Source: Synergistes jonesii (GTDB lineage Bacteria > Synergistota > Synergistia > Synergistales > Synergistaceae). Taken from it: a DNA stretch of 64,000 bases. The notes beneath the pieces were generated by a model. That model worked only from the letters and a program-made list of their open reading frames with translations, had not been told where the DNA came from and searched no databases. Positions 7,834 through 15,506 of the stretch are shown one piece after another. A program made the position numbers and the translations under genes. The stretch lies in contig NZ_JMKI01000002.1 in assembly GCF_000712295.1 (NCBI RefSeq), positions 123,961-187,960 of the forward strand, read 5' to 3'. How positions within the stretch are numbered: the first letter of the stretch is position 1; each line of letters begins with the position of its first letter.

Positions 7834-9009
7834 TCACTTAACACAGTGTAGCCCCAGGAGATTCTCCACTCTAACATCTTTCTGATATAGGGTCATAGTA
7901 GAATCACCAACGCCCTCTATCGCGGTAAATTCCCCACTCGCAACGCGGCGGACCTTCTCAACTATATCCTCAGCAACTTCATTTATGCCATGCGTTCCTT
8001 CCAAAATTCCGCTAGCATCGACATCCATATCTTCGTTGAATAATTCTTTGTTCCCGCTCACTCTTATAACAGGAACTATGGAATTATTGAATCCCGCTGC
8101 GCCGCTCGTCCAAAGGACTATATGCGCTCCAAGCGAAGCATAATTAATGCCGGCCCCGCCGCAAAGCATCGTCGCTTCTGATAAATAGAAACCGGGCTTG
8201 GATGGTTTGTCTATGAAGCTGTTGTTGATCTGCAAGACATCAACAATTGGGCGGGAGCCGGTTTTATGTAATGCGCCCAGTGATTTCTCCTCAATTGTAG
8301 TAAGACCGCCGATACAATTACCCACACTCATGGTTTCTACGTCGGCGCCCTTTACACTCCACCTGCGGCGTTCATTATTGATAAGGGTATTGATTTTAGC
8401 TGCCACATCTGGACTAACAGCGCGTCTGTCGAGGATATCCTCGCAGCCCTGTAACTCAAATAATTCTCCAGCAATGCAGATCGCCCCCATATCGACAAGC
8501 TTGTCCGCGGCGCGGCCAACGCTTGGGTTAGAAGCGAGCCCGGAGCTCGTATCACTTCCGCCGCACTTTATTCCTATCACTAACTTACTCATCGGAAATT
8601 CTTCCTTGACTAAGCTGTCGATATATCGCTCAATTTTCTTGACTTTTTCAATCCCTTCAGCTATACACTTTCGCGTACCGCCAAGCTTTATGCAGCAAAG
8701 CTCTTCGGCCGGCCTCCCCGTCGCTCTTACGAGTTCCGTTATTTGAGACGGCAAAATACTTCCGCAGCCCATCGCAACCACTACTACACCTGCAACATTT
8801 GGCGTCTTGCTTACTTCAACCATCTGATTAAATGTCTCTTCGTTACCACCAAGCATGCATGTATACCAGTTTGTGAGAACAACAGTATTTGTAAAATTCT
8901 TTGCTATTTCCCTGCTGATTCCATCACAGCATTCGTCTACGGCAACAATAAGAACTTTGTTGCGTATTCCAACACTGCCGTCAGGGCGCCTAAATCCCTC
9001 AAAATTCAT
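7834..9009 (-). CDS. UxaA-family hydro-lyase, large (catalytic) subunit
   Basis: A 391-residue cytoplasmic enzyme matching the C-terminal domain of altronate/galactarate dehydratases and SuyB sulfolactate sulfo-lyase. It has the family start FRRPDGSVGIRN and conserved Cys-rich segments (GIKCGGSDTSSGLASNPSVG, AMGCGS). These enzymes eliminate water (or sulfite) from hydroxy-acids using iron. An in-frame ATG at 9018 abuts GGGAG, whereas ATG 9009 has proper spacing and overlaps the upstream stop as ATGA, so 9009 is chosen. It is the last gene of the BCCT-SAF-UxaA run; substrate unknown. Confidence 0.82.
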   Translation of the reverse strand: MNFEGFRRPDGSVGIRNKVLIVAVDECCDGISREIAKNFTNTVVLTNWYTCMLGGNEETFNQMVEVSKTPNVAGVVVVAMGCGSILPSQITELVRATGRPAEELCCIKLGGTRKCIAEGIEKVKKIERYIDSLVKEEFPMSKLVIGIKCGGSDTSSGLASNPSVGRAADKLVDMGAICIAGELFELQGCEDILDRRAVSPDVAAKINTLINNERRRWSVKGADVETMSVGNCIGGLTTIEEKSLGALHKTGSRPIVDVLQINNSFIDKPSKPGFYLSEATMLCGGAGINYASLGAHIVLWTSGAAGFNNSIVPVIRVSGNKELFNEDMDVDASGILEGTHGINEVAEDIVEKVRRVASGEFTAIEGVGDSTMTLYQKDVRVENLLGLHCVK

Positions 9010-9356
9010 GACGGACATCTCCCATTTACACTAATCCCCATCTCTTTGATTATCGCTTCCCGTATGGAGGCCGGTATATCAACATACTGGCTTTTAACAT
9101 TGTGCACATGTACAAGTTCGCCCCTTTTGATTCTGTTGGTACATACCCCAATAACCGCGCCATATTTGACAACCTTTTCGCCCATCTCTATATCTGACAG
9201 AGCAATCTTATTCCCATAAGGAATATTATTCACAGCACATACAGAAAAGAGAGGTTTATTACCGTCGTCAAAGACATCAACATATTCTCCAGCATCAACA
9301 CTTTCAAGCACCGTGGCAACCATATCGTTTTGATGCATTCGTATAGACCGTTTCAA
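9006..9356 (-). CDS. UxaA-family hydro-lyase, small SAF-domain subunit
   Basis: A 116-residue SAF-domain protein like the N-terminal part of UxaA or the separate SuyA subunit. The open frame runs back to 9506, but that upstream part only shadows the BCCT C-terminus. The TTG at 9356 gives the usual family N-terminus (KRSIRMHQNDMVATVL), with AAGGCGGTG upstream, three bases past the BCCT stop. ATG 9338 is the alternative. It overlaps the large subunit by four bases. A split SAF/catalytic pair is typical of two-subunit UxaA-type enzymes. Confidence 0.75.
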   Translation of the reverse strand: MKRSIRMHQNDMVATVLESVDAGEYVDVFDDGNKPLFSVCAVNNIPYGNKIALSDIEMGEKVVKYGAVIGVCTNRIKRGELVHVHNVKSQYVDIPASIREAIIKEMGISVNGRCPS

Positions 9357-9358
9357 CG

Positions 9359-10924
9359 TTACACCGCCTTCGCAATCTTTTCCTGCGCCTCTTTTTCGAT
9401 CTGGAGGGTCGTTACGCTTCCGTAGTCTTGAATCATCCACCGTATCCATCCACCCATTAGCAGCGCCATTATAAATACTATAGGAATCGCAGTAATAATC
9501 GCACAAGTTTTAATTGTGTTCAAGTTAGCTTTGATGAATATCATCGTAAGGGGAACGAGTGAAAGCATAATGCACCAGAACAGTCTAAGCATCGGATTGG
9601 GCTCCTCATTATTACGGAGCCCGACAGTCGTTGTTGTGGACATTGTATATGCCGCGCCGTCAAGCGTTGTCGCAAGGAAAAGTATCGTCGAGATGCAGAA
9701 TATTATCATCAGGATCGGACCTCCAGGCAAAGAACGCAGTATTTGTACAATGGCGGCATTGTCTTGTCCGGCATTAAGCATATCGACAACATTGACCACC
9801 TTAGTAATGCTGCGCTGCATAGAAAGACTTCCTAACACACCGAAGAACAGGAAGCAGCCCGCGCTACCGCTAAGTATTGTGTTGGCTACAACAGAACGTA
9901 TGCTCCTGCCCTTTGATACCTTTGCAATGAACACGCCTGTGAAAGGAGCGTAAGTAATCCAATACAGCCAGTAGAAAATTGTCCAAGCTTCTGGAAATCC
10001 GGATTTTGCTATAGGATCTGTAAACAGGCTCATATGGATAAAATTCTGGAGCATCAACCCGAACGAATTTACAAAATTTGACATTATGAACAATGTCGGG
10101 CCAAGGAGTGCCAGCGTAATTATAAAAAGTATCATGAGCTTGATATTCCAGTCAGATATCTTAGCCATACCCTTTTTAATCCCGATATATGAGCTGAAAG
10201 AATAGACAATAGATATCATTATTATAAGCACGACATTCATGATAAAGGATGCTTCAATTCCTAGGACATCACAGATAACCATTGTAACCAGCGGCGTAGA
10301 AAGGCCAAGAGTGATACTCAAACCGCCAAAACAGATAAACATGAACAATATGTCAACGATGCGGCATATGGCGTTTGTGGTTTTGATTCCCGTAATCGCG
10401 CTAACAATAGCGCTTAGACTTAGACCTTCATTTCTCTTAACATAAAAATGGTATGCTATCGGCAATCCGACCATAGCATACAAGGCCCATGCGCTGAATC
10501 CCCAATGGAACATTGAATAAGTTACACTCATCTCATAAGCAAGCTTGGATCCGACTGCTATTCCTAAACCCGGGGTACCGATATAATAAGCCCATTCTAT
10601 AAACGCCCAATAAACTGTCGCAGAACCAAGGCCGCAGCTTATCATCATTGCCACCCAACTGAACGTACTGAACTCGGGTTTCCCCTCGCCAAGCTGTATT
10701 TTTCCATACTTTGTAAATGCGAGAAACACCAAAACGATCAGGCCGATAAATGTTAGGAGCAGAACCGGTGCGCCAAAGATATCGGTCAAAATATTGAATA
10801 TGGATTTCGCTACCTTAAGAGAGGATTCCGGCAAGAAATATAGGCATCCAGTGACAAAAAAAACCACCAACATGCTGACGCCAACCAACAATTTATCTAT
10901 TCGTTTATCCGACGTATTATCCAT
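9359..10924 (-). CDS. BCCT-family betaine/carnitine/choline-type transporter (first copy)
   Basis: A 521-residue inner-membrane protein with about 12 hydrophobic segments and the BCCT region around YWAFIEWAYYIGTPG (about residues 100-115). The family imports quaternary-ammonium compounds (betaine, carnitine, choline) or the sulfonium DMSP, by ion symport or antiport. AGGAGG precedes ATG 10924. It sits between an enolase-superfamily gene and the UxaA pair, so the transported compound is probably the substrate of those enzymes, for example a hydroxylated betaine acid. Base composition is visibly AT-richer than in most of the window. Confidence 0.87.
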   Translation of the reverse strand: MDNTSDKRIDKLLVGVSMLVVFFVTGCLYFLPESSLKVAKSIFNILTDIFGAPVLLLTFIGLIVLVFLAFTKYGKIQLGEGKPEFSTFSWVAMMISCGLGSATVYWAFIEWAYYIGTPGLGIAVGSKLAYEMSVTYSMFHWGFSAWALYAMVGLPIAYHFYVKRNEGLSLSAIVSAITGIKTTNAICRIVDILFMFICFGGLSITLGLSTPLVTMVICDVLGIEASFIMNVVLIIMISIVYSFSSYIGIKKGMAKISDWNIKLMILFIITLALLGPTLFIMSNFVNSFGLMLQNFIHMSLFTDPIAKSGFPEAWTIFYWLYWITYAPFTGVFIAKVSKGRSIRSVVANTILSGSAGCFLFFGVLGSLSMQRSITKVVNVVDMLNAGQDNAAIVQILRSLPGGPILMIIFCISTILFLATTLDGAAYTMSTTTTVGLRNNEEPNPMLRLFWCIMLSLVPLTMIFIKANLNTIKTCAIITAIPIVFIMALLMGGWIRWMIQDYGSVTTLQIEKEAQEKIAKAV

Positions 10925-10958
10925 TCTAACTACCTCCTGTTAATTTACATACACCTTG

Positions 10959-12077
10959 CTAAGCCATGCGGTATTTGTCGATCAAATCTTCGTCTAATTC
11001 GACACCTAGGCCAATGCAGTCTGGGACAGTAACGTACCCGCCAACAAAGGGAATGCGATTTTTGACAAGTCTTGTGAATAACGGGCTTGTGCTCTGAGAA
11101 TATTCCATCAAATCACACTGTTCGGCAGCCGCGAGGAACTGGACCGTTGCAGCAAGAAGAATCCCGGTGCTGAAACCATGCGGGACAAGTTTAGTCCCCT
11201 GCATTGCCGCAATGTCGTATACTTTCCTGATTTCGCTTATTCCACCGCAACGGGTTATATCTGGCTGCACAATGTCTACCTTAGACCTCTTTATAAATTC
11301 ATTGAACTCATAGCGCGTCGTTAAAGATTCGCCCCCGGAAATTCTCGTCGCAGCGAGGCGAGAAAGGCGAGCGTATCCGTTCATGTCGTCGGAGAGGATC
11401 GGTTCCTCTATCCAGTTAAGATTAAATCGTTCCAAACGTTTAAACATGCTGGCGGCATGTCCGTATGTGCGCCATTTTGTTGCTATGTCGATAGATAAAT
11501 CAAAATCCTTGCCCGCTTCTTCTCTGGCCGCCTCGACTATGGCTACGTCACTCTCTGGATCATCGCCAAGAATGCCGCCTCCAAATTTGAGACTTGTAAA
11601 CCCTTGATTTATCAAATCGCGGACTATGATTTTGTTATCATCAGGCGAGTCAGCGGGTATAAACGTTCCATAAGCTCTAATCTTATCCCTGTACTTTCCT
11701 CCGAGCAACATGTGGATTGGGACATTATAGTACTGCGAAGCAATATCCCAAAGTGCAATATCCACCGCGCTCATTGCATGAATTCCAACGCCTCTTCTTC
11801 CATTATAATTTGACGACCAATACATCTTATCCCACAGCTTCTGAATTTCTAACGGATTCTCCCCAACCAGAAGCCTGCGCAGCCCGCCGCAATATAGGTT
11901 TGACTCCGGCGCATCAATCATCGCCTTTGCTACGAGCGGCGACGTATCGCTTTCTCCGATACCTACGAGCCCTTCGTCAGTAAATACTTTCACGATGAAG
12001 GCATCGTCGCCCCACTCACAAGCCTCGTCATAACCAGGTATACGCAAACAAATTACTTCAACTTTTGATATCTTCAT
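10959..12077 (-). CDS. Mandelate racemase/muconate-lactonizing enzyme-type member of the enolase superfamily
   Basis: A 372-residue TIM-barrel enzyme. Metal ligands are Asp 197 (SIDIA), Glu 224 (WIEEP) and Glu 250 (GGES). The Asp 273-His 300 dyad (QPDITRCGG, VPHGF) places it in the mandelate racemase subgroup. On the opposite face Lys 164 is kept, but the second Lys of the KxK motif is Gly (KFGGG). This suggests an acid-sugar dehydratase or epimerase using His as base. GGGGAG precedes ATG 12077. It is the first gene of the minus-strand run with the BCCT and UxaA genes. The substrate cannot be named. Confidence 0.85.
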   Translation of the reverse strand: MKISKVEVICLRIPGYDEACEWGDDAFIVKVFTDEGLVGIGESDTSPLVAKAMIDAPESNLYCGGLRRLLVGENPLEIQKLWDKMYWSSNYNGRRGVGIHAMSAVDIALWDIASQYYNVPIHMLLGGKYRDKIRAYGTFIPADSPDDNKIIVRDLINQGFTSLKFGGGILGDDPESDVAIVEAAREEAGKDFDLSIDIATKWRTYGHAASMFKRLERFNLNWIEEPILSDDMNGYARLSRLAATRISGGESLTTRYEFNEFIKRSKVDIVQPDITRCGGISEIRKVYDIAAMQGTKLVPHGFSTGILLAATVQFLAAAEQCDLMEYSQSTSPLFTRLVKNRIPFVGGYVTVPDCIGLGVELDEDLIDKYRMA

Positions 12078-12230
12078 ATCACTTGTTTTCTCCCCTTTGA
12101 ATCTTAATGATATATCTTTGATGCTTAGAATCTATCACGCAGTATTATTAAAGTCAATAGCGTAAAATCGATTATTATCAAAAATATATTAATAAAATAT
12201 TGTTTTTTACATTATATAATTAACTTTTAA

Positions 12231-12291
12231 TGAGTTATTTTTAACTCAAAACTATATTTTTTACTTGAGATTTGAGTCATATTTGACTCAA
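12231..12291. promoter_or_regulatory. Paired palindromic operators in the divergent promoter region
   Basis: TGAGTTA-N4-TAACTCA (12231-12248) and TGAGTCA-N4-TGACTCA (core 12273-12290, extended to TTGAGTCA/TGACTCAA at 12272-12291) share a 7-4-7 layout. Their centres are 42 bp apart, about four helical turns. They lie between the enolase-superfamily gene and the Fis-type regulator and are the obvious binding sites for it. The remaining bases of 12078-12431 are very AT-rich. Confidence 0.7.
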
Positions 12292-12431
12292 GCCTTGCTT
12301 TACGTTTATAATTTTGAGAACGAGTTTGCGTTGTTATCATTATTTAGAGTCCTACATTAGAAACGATGAACTTTTAATAATTGGCAGAGGACGCAACGTT
12401 GCAAATCAAATAACATGGAGGAAAAGGCAAA

Positions 12432-13760
12432 ATGTCACCTATGCATATGCAGATTAATACCCCCCTTGATGGGAACGAGCTCTCCAAAATTATTGATTGC
12501 ATGTACGACGAAGTGATAATTTATGATGGCAATTACAACATTGTTTATGTCAACCAAGCGTGCTGTAGACACTACGGCTGCACCCCCGAGTACATGATTG
12601 GCAAAAACTTTTTTGATTTCATTAACGCTGATTGGTGGGATCCATCAATATTACCAATTGTGTATAAGGAAAAGAGGACATATGCGATAAAACAAAAGAC
12701 ATATATCGGCGCTGAACTTCTTACAATAGCGGTCCCTATCTTTGACGAGAGCAAAAACATCAAATATGTTGTAATGAACGTGCGCGATAATATAAGCAAT
12801 ATTGATTTATATAACCCACAATATCTGTATATAGACTCTGCAAACGAGAACATCAAGCCGATATCTGAGAGCAAGATAATGAAAGAGCTTCTACAAAAAG
12901 TTAAAAAGATTGGGCAGATGGACGTTCCATGTATTATTCGTGGGGAAAGCGGGGTCGGGAAAAAAGTGGTGGGCAGATATCTGCATGCGATTAGTAAGAG
13001 AAAAGATAAACCTTTGATTGTCATTGACTGTGACTTGGCCTCGGACGAGCAGCTGGAGAACAAGATTAAAGAATTATTAGCTTATATAAAAGGTGAAGAC
13101 AGTACGGCAGAATTTACCTCCGGGAGTACGCTGCTGTTTTGTAATATCTCACAAATGCCTATGAAATCTCAGGTATTGCTGTCCCAGTTTTTCCCTATGG
13201 ACAATAAAAAGATGAATGCAATAAAAATCATTGCAACAACAAGTAAAAACTTGAATATCATGATGAAGAACGGTCAGTTCAGAGAAGACTTATACTACAA
13301 ATTAAACGTTGCTGAAATATATGTCCCTCCGCTAAGAAGACGTCGAGAAGATATACGCCCTCTAATTTATATCTTCCTACAAAACTTCTGTAAGCAATAT
13401 GGCGTAACGCGCCAATTTACAAATGGAGTTATTAAGGCTATGGTTAATTCTGAATGGGGAAGAAACGTCAGCGAACTTAAATTTTTAGTAGAGAGGCTCG
13501 TCGTTATGTCTGAAAACATCGTAATCGATGTAAACCAGCTACCGATTAATTTCTTTGGCATTAGCGACACAGACGAACCTCCCATCGAGGGCTCTTCTGA
13601 GTCTTTCGACGAGAAAATGGATATGTATGAACACTATGTAATTAATGACGCTTATCAGAAGTTCAAGACGTCGCGCAACCTTGCAAAGCATTTGGGCTTG
13701 AGTCAGACTAAGGCCAATAATCTTATACGAAAGCATATCAGAACAGAAGATAAAAACTAA
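12432..13760 (+). CDS. PAS-AAA+-Fis regulator of the sigma-54 activator family with a degenerate ATPase domain
   Basis: A 442-residue cytoplasmic regulator with a PAS sensor (about 17-120), an AAA+ domain (about 145-365) and a Fis-type helix-turn-helix (about 405-440, NLAKHLGLSQTKANNLI). Walker A is intact (GESGVGKK, 171-178) and the arginine-finger region (FREDLYYKLN) is present. Walker B reads LLFCN where the family has LFLDE, and no GAFTGA loop is found between them. It therefore probably cannot remodel sigma-54 polymerase and may act, like TyrR, on sigma-70 promoters. It is divergent from the BCCT/enolase/UxaA genes and likely controls them. GGAGG supports ATG 12432. Confidence 0.85.
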   Translation: MSPMHMQINTPLDGNELSKIIDCMYDEVIIYDGNYNIVYVNQACCRHYGCTPEYMIGKNFFDFINADWWDPSILPIVYKEKRTYAIKQKTYIGAELLTIAVPIFDESKNIKYVVMNVRDNISNIDLYNPQYLYIDSANENIKPISESKIMKELLQKVKKIGQMDVPCIIRGESGVGKKVVGRYLHAISKRKDKPLIVIDCDLASDEQLENKIKELLAYIKGEDSTAEFTSGSTLLFCNISQMPMKSQVLLSQFFPMDNKKMNAIKIIATTSKNLNIMMKNGQFREDLYYKLNVAEIYVPPLRRRREDIRPLIYIFLQNFCKQYGVTRQFTNGVIKAMVNSEWGRNVSELKFLVERLVVMSENIVIDVNQLPINFFGISDTDEPPIEGSSESFDEKMDMYEHYVINDAYQKFKTSRNLAKHLGLSQTKANNLIRKHIRTEDKN

Positions 13761-13872
13761 TAGGTATAGGACAAAACGAAAAAAGCCTTTGCTAGCAACC
13801 TTAAGACAATCTATGGGGCGCATTTGGCAGGGAAATCAGAAGCAATCACACGCCATTAAAACCGTTTAGTTG

Positions 13873-14220
13873 TCACTGAAAAAGTCCGTTTTGAGCGTGT
13901 GAAATAAAGTCTGATTTATTTTTTGCTTCCCTGTATACTTCCAAATACTTTTTCACATCAGCCAGAAGGGCGTCGTCGTTCAAAAGCCCGTCTTCTTTTT
14001 CCGCTTCGTATACGTTGGGGTCCGGCTCGTACAGGGAGACGGACATGATTAGATCGTCCAGATAGGTATTATATTCCCACTCAGATATTTGATCATATTC
14101 CCCGTCCCACAAATCCAGATATTGGTGTGCGAAATCCTTAGCGGAGAGTTCTCCGGCAACGAGTTTTTCACACATCTCCTTGAATTGTATTCCGGCTTTC
14201 GTTTCTATAACTTCTTCCAT
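13873..14220 (-). CDS. Small acidic hypothetical protein
   Basis: A 115-residue, strongly acidic, mostly helical protein without signal peptide or membrane segment. I do not recognise a definite family; the acidic, compact build (FKEMCEKLVAGELSAKDFAHQY and following) recalls colicin-immunity-type proteins, but no toxin gene is adjacent. AAGGAGG eight bases before ATG 14220 makes it a convincing gene. The downstream region shows no clear terminator. Confidence 0.6.
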   Translation of the reverse strand: MEEVIETKAGIQFKEMCEKLVAGELSAKDFAHQYLDLWDGEYDQISEWEYNTYLDDLIMSVSLYEPDPNVYEAEKEDGLLNDDALLADVKKYLEVYREAKNKSDFISHAQNGLFQ

Positions 14221-14581
14221 TTTTCCGCCCTCCTTATCTTTTATTATTACTTTAATTAATTATAGCATTTCGGAGCGTAGCAGAAAATTATTTTCTGTGA
14301 GATGTTAGGTGTAATATAAGAACTCTGGAGAAAAAATAAAATACCCTAGTAAAATTCTACGAGGGAACAAATAAGAATGCCGCAAAAGTAGGCCTTATGG
14401 CAAAAACTATTTGCTCCGGGGCAGATTTATTATCATTAATTGCTATGAGCAGAGAAAAACATAAGTAAGGGCTACCCACACTATATAAGCTGACGTTTCA
14501 TCGCAGTCTATAACGCCGCAGAATCTATGCCATTGTGTCGTTGATATCACAAAAAATTAGGAAAGAATGTGTAATTTACTA
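14221..14581. other. Intergenic region with no recognised gene
   Basis: An AT-rich spacer of about 360 bases between two minus-strand genes. Only an imperfect hairpin (CCCTAGTA with TACGAGGG, 14343-14364) stands out. No coding frame has a ribosome binding site. Confidence 0.5.
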
Positions 14582-15238
14582 TTAAAACGTATGGTCAAGC
14601 TTTATCGTTTCGCTGTATTGAAAGAGAACAGCCTTACCGATAATCCTGAAAACATTGCGGTCGTCGATATATTCCTTTGGAATGTCGATATCTCCGCCGT
14701 CGGGAGAAAGAAGCCGAACAGCGCCGTCAGGCATTTTTTGAAAACGTTTTATTGCTGTTTTTGACTTATACGCAACCAATATAATATCGAAATCATCGAC
14801 TCGCTCAGCCGGGTTTATTATCAAATAACCGCCGCGCTTTACTCCGAAACTGGACATGCTGTCGTCCGTGATCTTCAACGAAAACGGCGGCGTATTCACA
14901 TCGATCTTTCCGACAAGAGCACGGGGGACAGATACCGATTCTTTTGCCGTGTCCGCTGAAATAACCGCATTTTCAATATCAGTCGTTAAGACGCAAATAT
15001 TATCTTTTCCGTCGAAGTAGTCGCCTTTGTTTTGTGCTTCATCGCCCTTCGCAAGATAATCCAAGGAGACACCGAGCATATCTGCAAGCGTAAGAGCGTC
15101 GCTGAGTTTCGGTTCCCTTTCGCCGCGTTCGTACCTCGCTATGGTTTCAGTATCTATACCTATAACTTCAGCAAGATCGGAGCGCCGCAGCCTCTTCTCT
15201 TTCCTTAAACGGGCCAGCCTGATTCCGAAATTCTCCAT
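14582..15238 (-). CDS. XRE-type repressor with S24/LexA-like C-terminal domain
   Basis: A 218-residue protein with an N-terminal helix-turn-helix (about 5-60, LRRSDLAEVIGIDTETIARYE) and a C-terminal S24 domain: the Ser region DDSMSSFGV and a Lys in TAIKRF form the Ser-Lys dyad of LexA/CI-like proteins. Such repressors self-cleave on RecA activation or act as stress sensors. The frame opens at GTG 15247, but AAGGAAGG is placed for ATG 15238. A palindrome just upstream suggests autorepression. It is divergent from the Ig-like surface protein; no prophage genes are nearby. Confidence 0.85.
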   Translation of the reverse strand: MENFGIRLARLRKEKRLRRSDLAEVIGIDTETIARYERGEREPKLSDALTLADMLGVSLDYLAKGDEAQNKGDYFDGKDNICVLTTDIENAVISADTAKESVSVPRALVGKIDVNTPPFSLKITDDSMSSFGVKRGGYLIINPAERVDDFDIILVAYKSKTAIKRFQKMPDGAVRLLSPDGGDIDIPKEYIDDRNVFRIIGKAVLFQYSETIKLDHTF

Positions 15239-15259
15239 ATATTTCACCTTCCTTTCTAT

Positions 15260-15279
15260 AAACTATACTTTTGTAGTTT
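15260..15279. promoter_or_regulatory. Palindromic operator upstream of the XRE/S24 repressor
   Basis: AAACTA-N8-TAGTTT lies 22 bases before the repressor start, overlapping its likely minus-strand promoter (TATAGT/TATAGA hexamers). A half-site with the same TAGTT core occurs near 15354. The site probably mediates autoregulation. Confidence 0.5.
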
Positions 15280-15506
15280 TTAAGACAACAGAATATTTGA
15301 TGTGTAAAATATAATATTTATATTGTCAAAAATCATAAATATGATAATATTGTAGTTATTAGTACACATAAAGCATCATATACAATATTTTAGTTGCATA
15401 ATTAAAGGAAGGCGATGCGGGTATCTGTTTAAATCTATCAGCGTACTTTTTACAGGGCCAAAGATGACGACATTTTAAGCGGGAAACATATTAAGGGGGA
15501 AAAGTC

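Noticed and set aside
7617..7841. 74-residue plus-strand ORF
   Set aside because: It spans the hairpin array, has no ribosome binding site and an atypical composition.
9357..9506. N-terminal extension of the SAF-domain protein
   Set aside because: This part is the alternate frame of the BCCT C-terminus; the TTG at 9356 fits the family N-terminus and has a ribosome binding site.
12108..12126. Minus-strand -24/-12-like element before the enolase-superfamily gene
   Set aside because: The -24 position reads GA instead of GG and the rest is weak; not supported.
12389..12402. GG-N10-GC sigma-54-like element before the Fis-type regulator
   Set aside because: Fits the spacing (GG 12389-12390, GC 12401-12402) but the -24 block is poor, the predicted start would fall on the ribosome binding site, and the regulator itself lacks sigma-54-activating motifs.
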